Below, one piece after another: positions 34,701 through 46,700 of a DNA stretch of 64,000 nucleotides. A program made the position numbers and the translations under genes. Origin of the DNA: Nipponacmea schrenckii. Its lineage: Eukaryota > Mollusca > Gastropoda > Lottiidae. The DNA is taken from the NCBI GenBank assembly GCA_030562195.1, contig CM060202.1:8618001-8682000 (forward strand), in the 5' to 3' direction. The notes under the pieces were generated by a model. The model was not told where the DNA came from, did not search any database, and saw nothing but the letters and a program-made list of their open reading frames with translations. How positions within the stretch are numbered: position 1 is the first letter of the stretch; every line of letters begins with the position of its first letter.

Positions 34701-37700
34701 TCTAGTTTATTATTTATTCTTTGAACTCACCCTCATTTAATTTAAGTAAATCTATCATGCTCCTTAAAAACGTTACACATCGAATAAAATCTATTCGTAC
34801 TCTAAGGGACAAAACTCACAGACCACAAAAATCGCTTTATTTATTTGTTATTTATTTTATCTCATTTAAAATGTTTTTATTTCCAATAATGATTTAAGGA
34901 GTGTCACACTACAAAATTTCTGCAACATTTTTCCAACTTTTTTACAACAATTCTTCCAACATGCTCTGTTTACACTAAAGCAAAACTTTAACAACATGTT
35001 TGAAAATTTTGCCATTTGGTTAATCACATGACCTCAATTCAGCGTCACATGATCAGTCTGATGTTGGAAAAATGTTGGAATATTGTTGTAAACCTGTTTT
35101 TTTTTCTGTTCACATTGACCAAAATTTTCCAACAAGTTGCAACAATTGTTGTAAAAAATTACCTTGGCAATTATTTTACAACAATTTTCCAACAAGTTTC
35201 CAACTTTTTTCCAACAAGCAACAACTATATTCACACTGACAACATTTTTCCAACATTGGTATTGGAATCATAAATGCTGGAAAAATTTCTAAATGTTGGC
35301 ATTTTCATCGAAATATCCCATATCATACATTGCTTATAAGAGATGGACCATAATACAAGTCTTGTCTCATTTCCCCTTAGCCTTTAAAACCATGGGGGCG
35401 GGGGGCTTCGTATTTGGCCCTTGCAGTGTCGGGGGGTTCGGGGGTCTTTCCCCGGAGAATTTTACAAACTAGGAAACCCGGAGAATACATCTGACGCGAT
35501 TTTGGAAGTCTTTTCCACTGGTCCAAAGTATTAATTTTCACCGGAAAACCATATATTTTCTATGTCCTTTTTCGACCTATTCAGCGTTTTACCGGCATGG
35601 CGGGGGGTTTCGAGGGTTCACCCCGGAGAATACATCTGACGCGATTTTGGAAGTCGTTTCCACCGGTCAAAATTATCAAGTTTCATCGGAAAACCATATG
35701 TTTTATATAGCCCTTTTCGACCTATTCTGCGTTTTACCGACAAGTTCAGTGAAAATCAATTTTTATGTAGACGAACAGTTTTCCGATAACATCATAACTG
35801 ACACAAGGTTTCCACTCTTTCTGTCAGCCAATCGGTTTTACCGAAGGCTCCATTCCCCATCCATGACCATCTATTATCGACCGATTCCGCGTTTTACCGA
35901 CAAGTGTAGTAAAAATCACTTTAATGTAGACGAACGGTTTACCTATAACATATTAACAGACACAAGGTTTTCACTCTTTCGGTTAACAAATCGGTTTTAC
36001 CGACGGCTCCATCTATGACCTTCTTCTATCGGCCAATTCCGCGTTTTACCGACAAATTCAAATAACGAACAGCTTACCGATAACAAGGGTATTGGTTAAC
36101 CAGTCGGTTTCACCGAAGACTCCAGTCATAACCAACTAATACCGACCGATTCCAGTAGTTTCAGTAAAAAAATACTTTTAATGTTGAGGGTTTACTGCTA
36201 ACATCATAACCAACACAAGGTTTTTACTTTTTAGGTAAATTGATTTTACCGACCGCACCACCTTGTCGTCTTTTATCGACCGATCATAACAAACACAAGG
36301 TTTTGACTTTATAGGTTAAGTAATCGGTTTAATCGATAGATTCCGCGTTTTACCGACGGTTCCATCCATGACACCTTTTTACCGACCGATTCCGCGTTTT
36401 ACTGACGAGTTCAGTAAAAGTGGGGGTGGGGGGGGGTGCGACACCCACCCATTCCCCCGTACGCTACGCCCCTGCATCTTCTACATTTCATGATCTGCAT
36501 TGCATCTTGGTCTTAGTAACTTCTACACTGCATTAGCGAAATTGTTTTATCTCCACTGCATTATCTTTTTATGACGTCATTTGGGCGGGAACTAAAAGAG
36601 CTGTAAAAAAATACAACTTCTCGCAAAGAAAGACAACTCTGTAATTCTACGTATTAGGTTTTTCTCAACTGTTGTTCTTACTCGTTTTATTGATAACCTT
36701 GTTGTGTGCCTTATTTAGTCAAAAGTAAACAATCAGGTTCTTGTCTTTTACAGACTTATTTTGTACATGCCTAGGCACTATCCATGTCGGTTAAAAACTT
36801 GACGATATTCGATATTTTCTAGGAATAGGCCTACCGTACTTGATGTTTCACATTTTTTTTATGCATTAGTAGGCTCATGAAATATTATTTCAGTCTTTTT
36901 TAACAAATTTAAATATAATTCTTACTATGTCATGTGTAATTTATCAAAATTCACGAATTTACGTCTCCCGATTTTTTTTACCCCATCCTCCCGATTCTTT
37001 TATGTCTGTTTCCCGGTTTTTTCACTCACCTGTACACATGCAGAGCTGAACACAGAAGTCAACAAAATATATATTTTCCCTATCCATCTTGTGGAAAGAT
37101 TGCAAATAATTTGAAATAAAGTTATTATAGCCATAGGCCTATTATTTCATTGACTATTTCATATTGTGGATAAATAACACCATTAAAGAAAGTTGATATT
37201 TATTTCTTATACATATGTAAAGGAGGAAATCACTAGGTTGAAAACACCAAGGGCAGGGTGGAACTTCTGGCACTAACTAGCACTAGGCTGACTACAAATC
37301 CTCTTTCACCCTTCCTTTGTGGTTTTTGCATGCCCGCTTTGGACTAATTTTGGGTCTAGATTTGAAATTTGATGTCTGAAATTGCATTTTCTTTCAGAAT
37401 TTCTGAGATAATGAGAAATTTAAAGATTGGTTTTCTCATTTTCATATATATACATATATATACAATAATTGGACCGGTAATGCTTATATCAATAGAAGGT
37501 AGAGGTGTTCTTATGTTGGGGAAAAATACCAGATGGTCCCACAAGTCCTTAATTAACTCGTAATTAGGCTAATTATGACACTATTTTTCAAGGTAGGGTA
37601 ATAGGATAGGACGTCAAGTTTCAAATGTCGTTGAGCTTTTTTTGATCATCCAGTCTGTCAATTCGGTACATAAATCATGACGTAACCGGACACTGTTGTT

Positions 37701-40700
37701 ATTGTCCACATTCCTTAATATTTTCCACAACAATAATGGCATTTTGGTATTCCATTTATTATCTCTAGCAAAAGGCAATAAAACGTTTAAATATCATTTT
37801 GTAAAAACATTATTAATTAATCTAAATAAGTTTTTACTCATTAATAATAAAATACAAAATCAATTTTTAGACGCCTTCATTCATATGACGTCATTTGGTC
37901 ACGTGAACAAATAAATATACTGTTATTGTCCAAGTTTGAGTGAAATTAAAATGTTATGTTCCTTGTAACGGCTATTCTCGCTGTACGAGAACGAAAATCG
38001 CATAATCCCTTCAAATATACATGTACTTTGAATTGTAACGGCGTTTGATGGCGTAAAAATTTATAAACCCAGCTTAAGTCATATTATATCCATTATGGTT
38101 TATTCGAAGAATAACACACACTTTTTAACCGTTTTTGAAAATTTAAAAAGACTATATTAGAATGGATTGATTAAATATCTTAAGGTCGCAAAAGATTTTA
38201 AAGTGCAAATTCAATTCATTTATGTAGTTCGAAGCTGAAGATCAAGCACAGTGATAGATCGCATGACAGAGGTCTTTGAAACATCAATTTCGATACAAAA
38301 AAGACCAGGAGCCTTATTCTTGAAAACTTGTGTTTATGATCCAATCGCATTACTTCATTTCTTTAAATCTAGATTTTATCACAGTTGAGTAATTAAGAAT
38401 CAAGCTCCAGATCTTAATAAACCTAATTTTAATTTTAAAAAGTGAGAAAGCCATTAAACCGTTTAGTTTGAGAAAACGTTATCTTGGTCATCAACCTGAT
38501 AATTTTTTAAAAAATAACCAATATTTAACAGTACACATTTTTGAAAAAAGAGAAATTTTTTGACAGTACACGTTTTTGGTGATTCGATAACAAATTTTTA
38601 AAAAATTAACAATTTTTTTTTAAAATTACAAATTTATCCATCCATCCATCTATAATGGTATTTCCATGCTTAACTTAGATACTGGCTAAGTTTTGAAAAA
38701 TGCCAATTTTTTGAAAAATGCCCAATTTTTGAACAATCAACAGTAATGTTGGTGGGGAATGATTTTTGATGGAATTGGCCATTCTCAAAATTGGCCAGTG
38801 TCTAAGTTGGCATGAAAATACCATTATCTTTTTATTTTTGGAATATTTGCAGGCCTTAATGCACCGTTTGGTTGGGTTTCTGCACATTCCATAAAAATTC
38901 TGCCACACCAGCATAAAAAAGTCATAATTTTGAAAAAAGTCTTTCTGTTTTGGTTTTGTATAACTCATTGATTTGTTAATATGTTGTAACGTTTATATAG
39001 ATGGTCCAGAGAATACAAGATTTAACCCTACTAGTGATAATATAGATGTTATAGAAGGAAAGAGTCAGAGTGTCAACTGTTTAGCTGATTGTAAACCAGA
39101 TTGTAACATCAACTGGTCTAAAGATGATTCAACAACGATTCTAAATAACCCTTTATCACTTAGTACTAGAGATCAAACTGGTTCTTATACCTGTACAGTT
39201 ACACATACTGTATTAAATAAACAACTTACAAAACAACTTAATGTTCAGATTTATTGTAAGTATAGAAGAAAGCTTGCAAAAAAAATCCATCAAAATTGGA
39301 TAAATACTGTAGTTTCGATGATCTTTACAGATCATGTTTGGTGCAGAAGAGTAGGACGTAAAACTCCATGCATTTCATTTCATTTCACTTCACATGTTTG
39401 ACACCCTTTAATAGGCTTGCCAATTTCGAACTTGTCTAATCATCAATAGGCCTACATGTTAGCATACCAAGTTTCAATAAGATCGGATAATTGTTGATTA
39501 TCAAAATTATCATATTATTTTAATTTTCAAACCTGGCGTAGATCTTTTTAATAAAACTTCCCACTAGGTTCAGATATAAATTGTATTCTTTATCGTGTCT
39601 ACCAAAGTTTCAAGTGTTAACTAAGTCAAGGACAATAATTCTTTTTTCATTATTACATGTATTACCAAATTTTAACCTGACAAAGACAAATATACATGTA
39701 TACCAAGTTTCATCAATATGGGTAAACAATGTTTCTTCTTTTGGAGCCACGGTGGCTAAATGAGTCAGACGCTTGTTCGAGATGTACTCGAATTTTTCAG
39801 CCCAGTTTCCTCTTGTCGGTAATGTAGGTCCGAGGAGACTGACACGGAAAGAGTGTCTAGTCGTTGGAGGGGACAATCACCCGAAGCCCGTTTTCTTCAG
39901 GCTGTGCCCGTCTTCAATGGCTTAGAATATTGTTTGCATTTTTTGTAAATTCCTGTGGACCTATAAAAACTGTTTTTTTATATTATGCTTTTTATTGAAT
40001 GTTATTATTTCAGATGGTCTTAATAAACTTACTTTTGTACCAAATGTAACAAATATCAATATAATAGAAAGTAGAAATCAAACTATAACATGTTTAACTG
40101 ATTGTTATTATTTCAGATGGTCCTGATAAGCTTTCTTTCTCACCAGATGTAACAAGTATCAATATAATAGAAGGTAGAAATCAAACTATAACATGTTTAA
40201 CTGATTGTTATTATTTCAGATGGTCCTGATGAACTTACTTTCTCACCAGATGTAACAAGTATCAATATAATAGAAGGTAGAAATCAAACTATAACATGTT
40301 TAACTGATTGTTATTATTTCAGATGGTCCTGATGAACTTACTTTCTCATCAGATGTAACAAGTATCAATATAATAGAAGGTAGAAATCAAACTATAACAT
40401 GTTTAACTGATTGTTATTATTTCAGATGGTCCTGATGAACTTACTTTCTCACCAGATGTAACAAGTATCAATATAATAGAAGGTAGAAATCAAACTATAA
40501 CATGTTTAACTGATTGTTATAAATGTAATTATAAATGGACTGGACCAGTTTCATCAACTAAAGATCTTGTATTGACTCAAATAAAAAGAAATCAAGAAGG
40601 AAACTATACATGTGAAGCTACCAATATTAAAAATACCAACCCTAAAACAAGATCTAAATCTATACTGGTTAATGTACATTGTAAGTAGAACACTTGATAT

Positions 40701-43700
40701 GTAAAGTGGCCACATATATTCTTTCTATCTGTATGCATAATCATTAACTTTATTTAGCACTTTCTGATGGATATCGTCCTTGTCATAAACAGACTTTTGG
40801 TTAATTGAACTAAGACCTAAATCAGTGAAATATCTTCGAAAATAGTTCTTATAAAAGATGACTGACAATGTTGTCATATCAATCACAAATATATTTAACC
40901 ATTAGATATCATCTTGACACTGAGCAACACACCTAAAGCATCCAAAATTGAACCATCTTATAATAAAAGTAGTAATTAACTCTTTCTTTTATATAAGTCA
41001 GAATTACGTCCAATACACAGTGACATTGTCGTGTCTAACATTCAGTCCAGGGTAATACGATGAATACTATGAAGAAAACAAAAACACAAATATTACAATG
41101 TACAATGTTTAAAAATACACAAGTACATGTACATGTGTATTAAATGAGCAGATCTATTTTCCGTGATCAAGTACATGACTGATGTGCATGAGATGAACAG
41201 ACATCAAATACATACACGTTCTTTTAGAATATTAGTGAGCAGTAGCTCGACCTTAAGAATCATTGTCTTCAGTAAGCATATATTAGACTAATAGTAGCCT
41301 AATTCATTTATGTTTAAGATCCACCAGATATAACCAGTATAACATCTGATGCTGTAAATAACACAACTGATGAAGATTCTGATGTTGTATTTAATTGTAA
41401 CTTTGTTAGTAAACCAATATCTACTATAACCTGGTCATCTTCTACTAGTACTGATACTAACACTGGTCAACAGTGGACATTAACTCGAGCTAAATGTCAG
41501 GATACAGGAATCTATACATGTACAGCTTATAATGGTATTGGTCCAACAACTACTAAATCTTTACCATTATATATTAGATGTAAGTATATAATTAGTCAGT
41601 ATACTGTAGTCTATACGTGTACAGCTAATAATGGTATTGGTCCAACAACTACTAAATCTTTACCATTAAATATTAGATGTAAGTATACATTACGTCAGTA
41701 TACTGTAGTCTATACATGTACAGCTAATAATGGTATTGGTCCAACAACTACTAAATCTTTACCATTAAATATAAGATGTAAGTATACATTACGTCAGTAT
41801 ACTGTAGTCTATGTACAGCTAATAATGGTATTGGTTCAACAACTACTAAATCTTTACCATTAAATATTACATGTAAGTATACATTACGCCAGTATACTGT
41901 AGTCTATACATGTACAGCTAATAATGGTATTGGTCCAACAACTACTAAATCTTTACCATTAAATATAAGATGTAAGTATACATTACGTCAGTATACTGTA
42001 GTCTATGTACAGCTAATAATGGTATTGGTTCAACAACTACTAAATCTTTACCATTAAATATTAGATGTAAGTATACATTACGTCAGTATACTGTAGTCTA
42101 TGTACAGCTAATAATGGTATTGGTTCAAAAACTACTAAATCTTTACCATTAAATATTAGATGTAATTATTCATTTCGTCAGTATACTGTAGTCTGCACAG
42201 CTAATAATGGTATTGGTTCAACAACTACTAAACTTGTAGTAGTAATATAAAGATGTACGTTAATATTAGATAACGCAATTTACATGAGGAAGTTTTTTGG
42301 GTTTTTTTTATCTCATTGAGTACATGAAAAACAGTAACTTGTTTCAGGTTCGCCAAGAATTAATGGTGATATAAAGGATGAATGTAAAGAATAGACTAGG
42401 TGAAGAAGTAAAATTACAAATTGATGTTATAGCCTATCCTAAACCTAGTTTTAAATGGATACAAGAATCAACTGGACAAGTATTAACACCAGATACAACT
42501 AAAGAAGAATCTAATAATAATTATATTTCTAGTCTAACATTTACAATACAACAATCATCATTTGGTAACTACACTGTAACTGTTACTAATGGTATAGGTG
42601 ATGATAAAAGTTACACTATAAAGCTTATTGATGGAGGTAAGTAATGTTGCTTCTTCACCCAGTCTCTTCTTAACTTCATCTTTTATATCACCATTAATTC
42701 GTGGCGAACCTGAAACAAGTTCCTGTTTTTCATTTACTCAATGAGAAAATTAAAGAAGGAAAAAACTTTCTCATGAGTAAAATAATCATTGAATGAATAA
42801 GCTTGGTTTATTAGTGGAATTTATTGAGTAAATTTAACAGCTGAATGTATTAAAATATTGTCAGTTGAATAATTTGGATAAATTTATCAGTTGAATAAAT
42901 TGCGTAAATTTATAAGATAGCTTGCCAGGCAAGGTAATATACGCCCACTGGCAGCATTTATTTCAAATAAAAACTTTTCAGTAAGGTTACAAAAGTGGAA
43001 TGAAATATTCTACCTTCCACCATATATTTTTTTCTAGGGTCTCTAGTTTCATTAAAAACTGTCAAGAATTGTACCTAACTCAACTCATTAAATATTTTTC
43101 GGTATTTTTATGATTTGCAATAGGGTTCACCCTTAATAATATTTTGATATTTTTAATTCTTAATAAGGCTCATTCTTGGTTGATATTAAACAATTTCAGC
43201 GAGTTTTGTCAAAAATGAATGTTTAGAGTGTTCACAAGCCAAAAGTTGAAAGCGATTTTGAAAACAGGCCCAATAACTGACACTAAATATTTTTCGATTT
43301 ATCTGATTTTCAATAGGGTTTATCCTTGTGAGAAAACAAATACTAAAGCCAAGCTTCATCAAAATCCATTCAAAATTGTTCTTTCTAGAGTGTTTACGAG
43401 TTAAATTGAACGCGTTTTCAAAAACAAGGGCAATAACTTGTACTAAATATTTTTCGATTTTCAATAGAGTTCATCCTTGGGAGACAACAAATACTCCAGC
43501 CAAGTTACATCAAAATCCATTAAAAATTGTTCTTTCTAGAGTGTTTACAAGCTAAAATTGAACGCGTTTTCAAGAACAAGGGCTATAACTGACACTAAAT
43601 ATATTTCTATTTATTTGATTTATAATAGAGTTCATCCTTGGGTAAAAACAAATACTCAAGCCAAAGTTAATCAAAATCCATTAAGAATAGTTCTTTCTAG

Positions 43701-46700
43701 AGTGTTTACAAGCTAAAATTGAATGCGTTTTCAAGAACAGGGGCAGTAACTCATACTAAAAAATTTTTCGATTTCGCTTTTCAATAGGGTTCATCCTTGA
43801 GTTATAACACACTCTCACACCAAGTTTCATCGAAATCCATCAAGAATTGTGCCATGTAGAGTGTTTACGAGACAAAAATCGAACGCGTTTAAAAGAACAA
43901 GGGCAATAATTCATATTAGATATATTTTGATAATTTTAATTTTCAATTAGGCTCATCCCTTGCGATATCCAACAATTTCAGTGAGTTTTGTCAACATTGG
44001 TCATGAATTGTACCTTCTAGAGTATTTATTAAAAAGTTAAACCTGTTTTCAAACACAAGGGTAATAACTGACACTAAATATATTTCGATTTATTTGATTT
44101 TCAATAAGGTTCATCCTTGGGTAAAAACAAATACTCAAGCCAAGTTATATCAAAATCCATTAAGAATTGTTCTTTCTAGAGTGCTTACAAGCTAAAATTG
44201 AACGCGTTTTCAAACACAAGGGCAATAACTGATACTAAATATTTTTCGATTTAACTGAATTTCAATAGGGTTCATCCTTAGGTGATTACAAATACTCATG
44301 CCAAGTTATGTCAAAATCGCTCAAGAATTGTGACTTGTAGAGTGTTTACAAGGCAAAAATCCAACACATTTTATAGAACAAACGCAATAATTCCTATTAA
44401 ATATATTTCGATATGTGCTATTTTCAAAAGGGTTCATTCTTGGGTGATATTAAACAATTTCAGCAAGTTTCGTCAAAATCGGTCAATAACTGTGCTTTGT
44501 AGAGTGTTTACAAGCTAAAAATTGAACGCGTTTTCAAAAACAAGGGCAATAACTGATATTAATTTTTTTTCGATTTGACTGGTTTTCAATAGGCTTCATC
44601 CTTGGGTGATAACAAATACTCAGGCCAAGTTTCATTAAAATCCATTAAAAATTGTTCTCTCAAGAGTGTTTACAAGCTAAAATTAAACGCGTTTTCAAGA
44701 ACAAGGGCAATAACTCATACTAAATGTTTTTCGATTTCGCTGATTTTCGATAGGGTTTATCCTTGAGTTATAACATACTCTCACACCAAGTTTCATCAAA
44801 ATCGGTCAAGAATTGCACTTTGTAGAGTGTTTACGAGCCATTCAAGAACAAGGGCACAAACTCATACTAATTTTTTTCCGATTTCGCTGATTTTCAATAG
44901 GGTTCATCCTTGCGTGATCATAAACACTCATATTAAGTTTCATCTAAATCCGTCAAGAATTACACCGTGTAGAGTGTTTACGAGCAATTGTGGACGGACG
45001 GACGGACGGACGGACCGACGGACGGACGGACGGACGGACGGACGGACGGACGGATGTGGGTGACGACAATATACGCCCCCCATTTCATGTGGGCGTATAA
45101 AAAGTGTTTCTCAGCCGGGGTCCATATCCAACCTTAAATTGACTTCAATACGAACTTAATAAATATATTCATTTATTCCACAGATCCTGAAACAAAACCG
45201 GATACTGGTGAACAGAATAGATATCAGGAAGGTTTAGGTACTGGTATTGGAATTGGTATTGGAATTGGTATTGGAATTGGTATTGGAATATCTGTTGTTT
45301 GTGTATTTCTGGTTTTACTGATAATATTTATTTATAGAAAATATCATCCAGGTAAAGATTACAAATATTATATTTTACCGGATCATGGGGATCTTTAAAC
45401 AGAACCACGTGAAATTTAATGTAGTTATTTTTATTATGAACAACTATCTAGTTCAATCATTGTTATTATGAGACAGAAATAAAAATTTATCATAGAATTA
45501 AGTGAACATAGCCATTAAGTTATCTTTATTATTTTAAGAATTTCAATTGGACCTTACATCCGGTTCACCTACAATCAAACTCATTTGATTTAGACAATTC
45601 CGTAACTTTTGTTTTCTGATAATTTTAATCTCCATTGTAATCTAAGAAGTTTTCTACCAAATGTCGTTCCCGAATTTGGTATTTTTAACCAATCAAACCA
45701 TGTCATGTAAAAATCGTTACCTGATACGATATGAATTGTCGAGCAATATGACCTGACAATTCCTTATTTATAAAGAAACAGATATTACACGCCACTCTTT
45801 GATTGGTTTAACATACTCCCTGCTATCAGAACTTTGGTAGAAATCTTTTTAGATTACAATGGTGACAATAAAATATCAGAAAACATTAAGGGAATGAAAT
45901 TGTAGTCAAATTTACATTGAATTGCAGTGGAGCAGGATAGTGGATTATATTCTGGACTGTGATAAGTATAGTTGAAAGTGAGTAACAAATTCTTATACTG
46001 ATCTTAATAAAATATTATATCCTATCATATTATCTTTTTGTAGACAAGAAAAAAATACCAGAAGAAAGGTGGGTTATATTTTCGTTTTTGTTCTAAAATT
46101 CCAGTTCTATATACTTACTATCAGGAAACATAAATTCACTCTGTATGACTATTCTAATGAAATACTATTCACATAGTCAACTGTAGTGTGATTTTGTTGA
46201 ATCCAGAAATTTCAATCAATTTATGAAAATGAAAATGTCTTTTTGAGAAGTTTGGTAAAACATAATATGAGCATAATTATTTCATATTATGATATCCTTT
46301 TATTTACTTTTCAGTTATGCAACGTTTTCAAATAGAAATCTGGAAGGTAAATTTTATATTCTATTGAAATAAATATATAGTATAATTATCCATAAACTAA
46401 ATTACAAAACTTCTACATAAAAGCTGCATTTTTTGTTATATACATGTAGAATTTATACAGCAAACGATAAAATAACATCAATATGTAACATGGATATAAA
46501 CGAAAGATTCGAGGAACTCAAACATCATACCAAACAATATAATAGCCTTATAGAACCCTAAGATTGTAATTTTAAATAATGCAGACACTTTGACTTATTG
46601 TAATTCTGTTTTAATTATCACAGATAGAACATATGAAGATTTGAATACTCGTCCTGAAGTTTATGAGAATAATCAACAAAATACTGGAGATTTAAAAGAA

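Noticed and set aside
40014..40425. Extra complete Ig domains in the repeat array
   Set aside because: Each unit holds only the first 80 or so bases of the exon and lacks the Trp and second Cys; it ends in a stop if read on.
41580..42254. CRISPR-like array
   Set aside because: Direct repeats are near-identical over their whole length with no unique spacers, in a eukaryotic intron.
44827..45063. A protein with a GRTDGRTDG repeat
   Set aside because: It is the translation of a (GACG)n simple repeat at the end of a tandem array.
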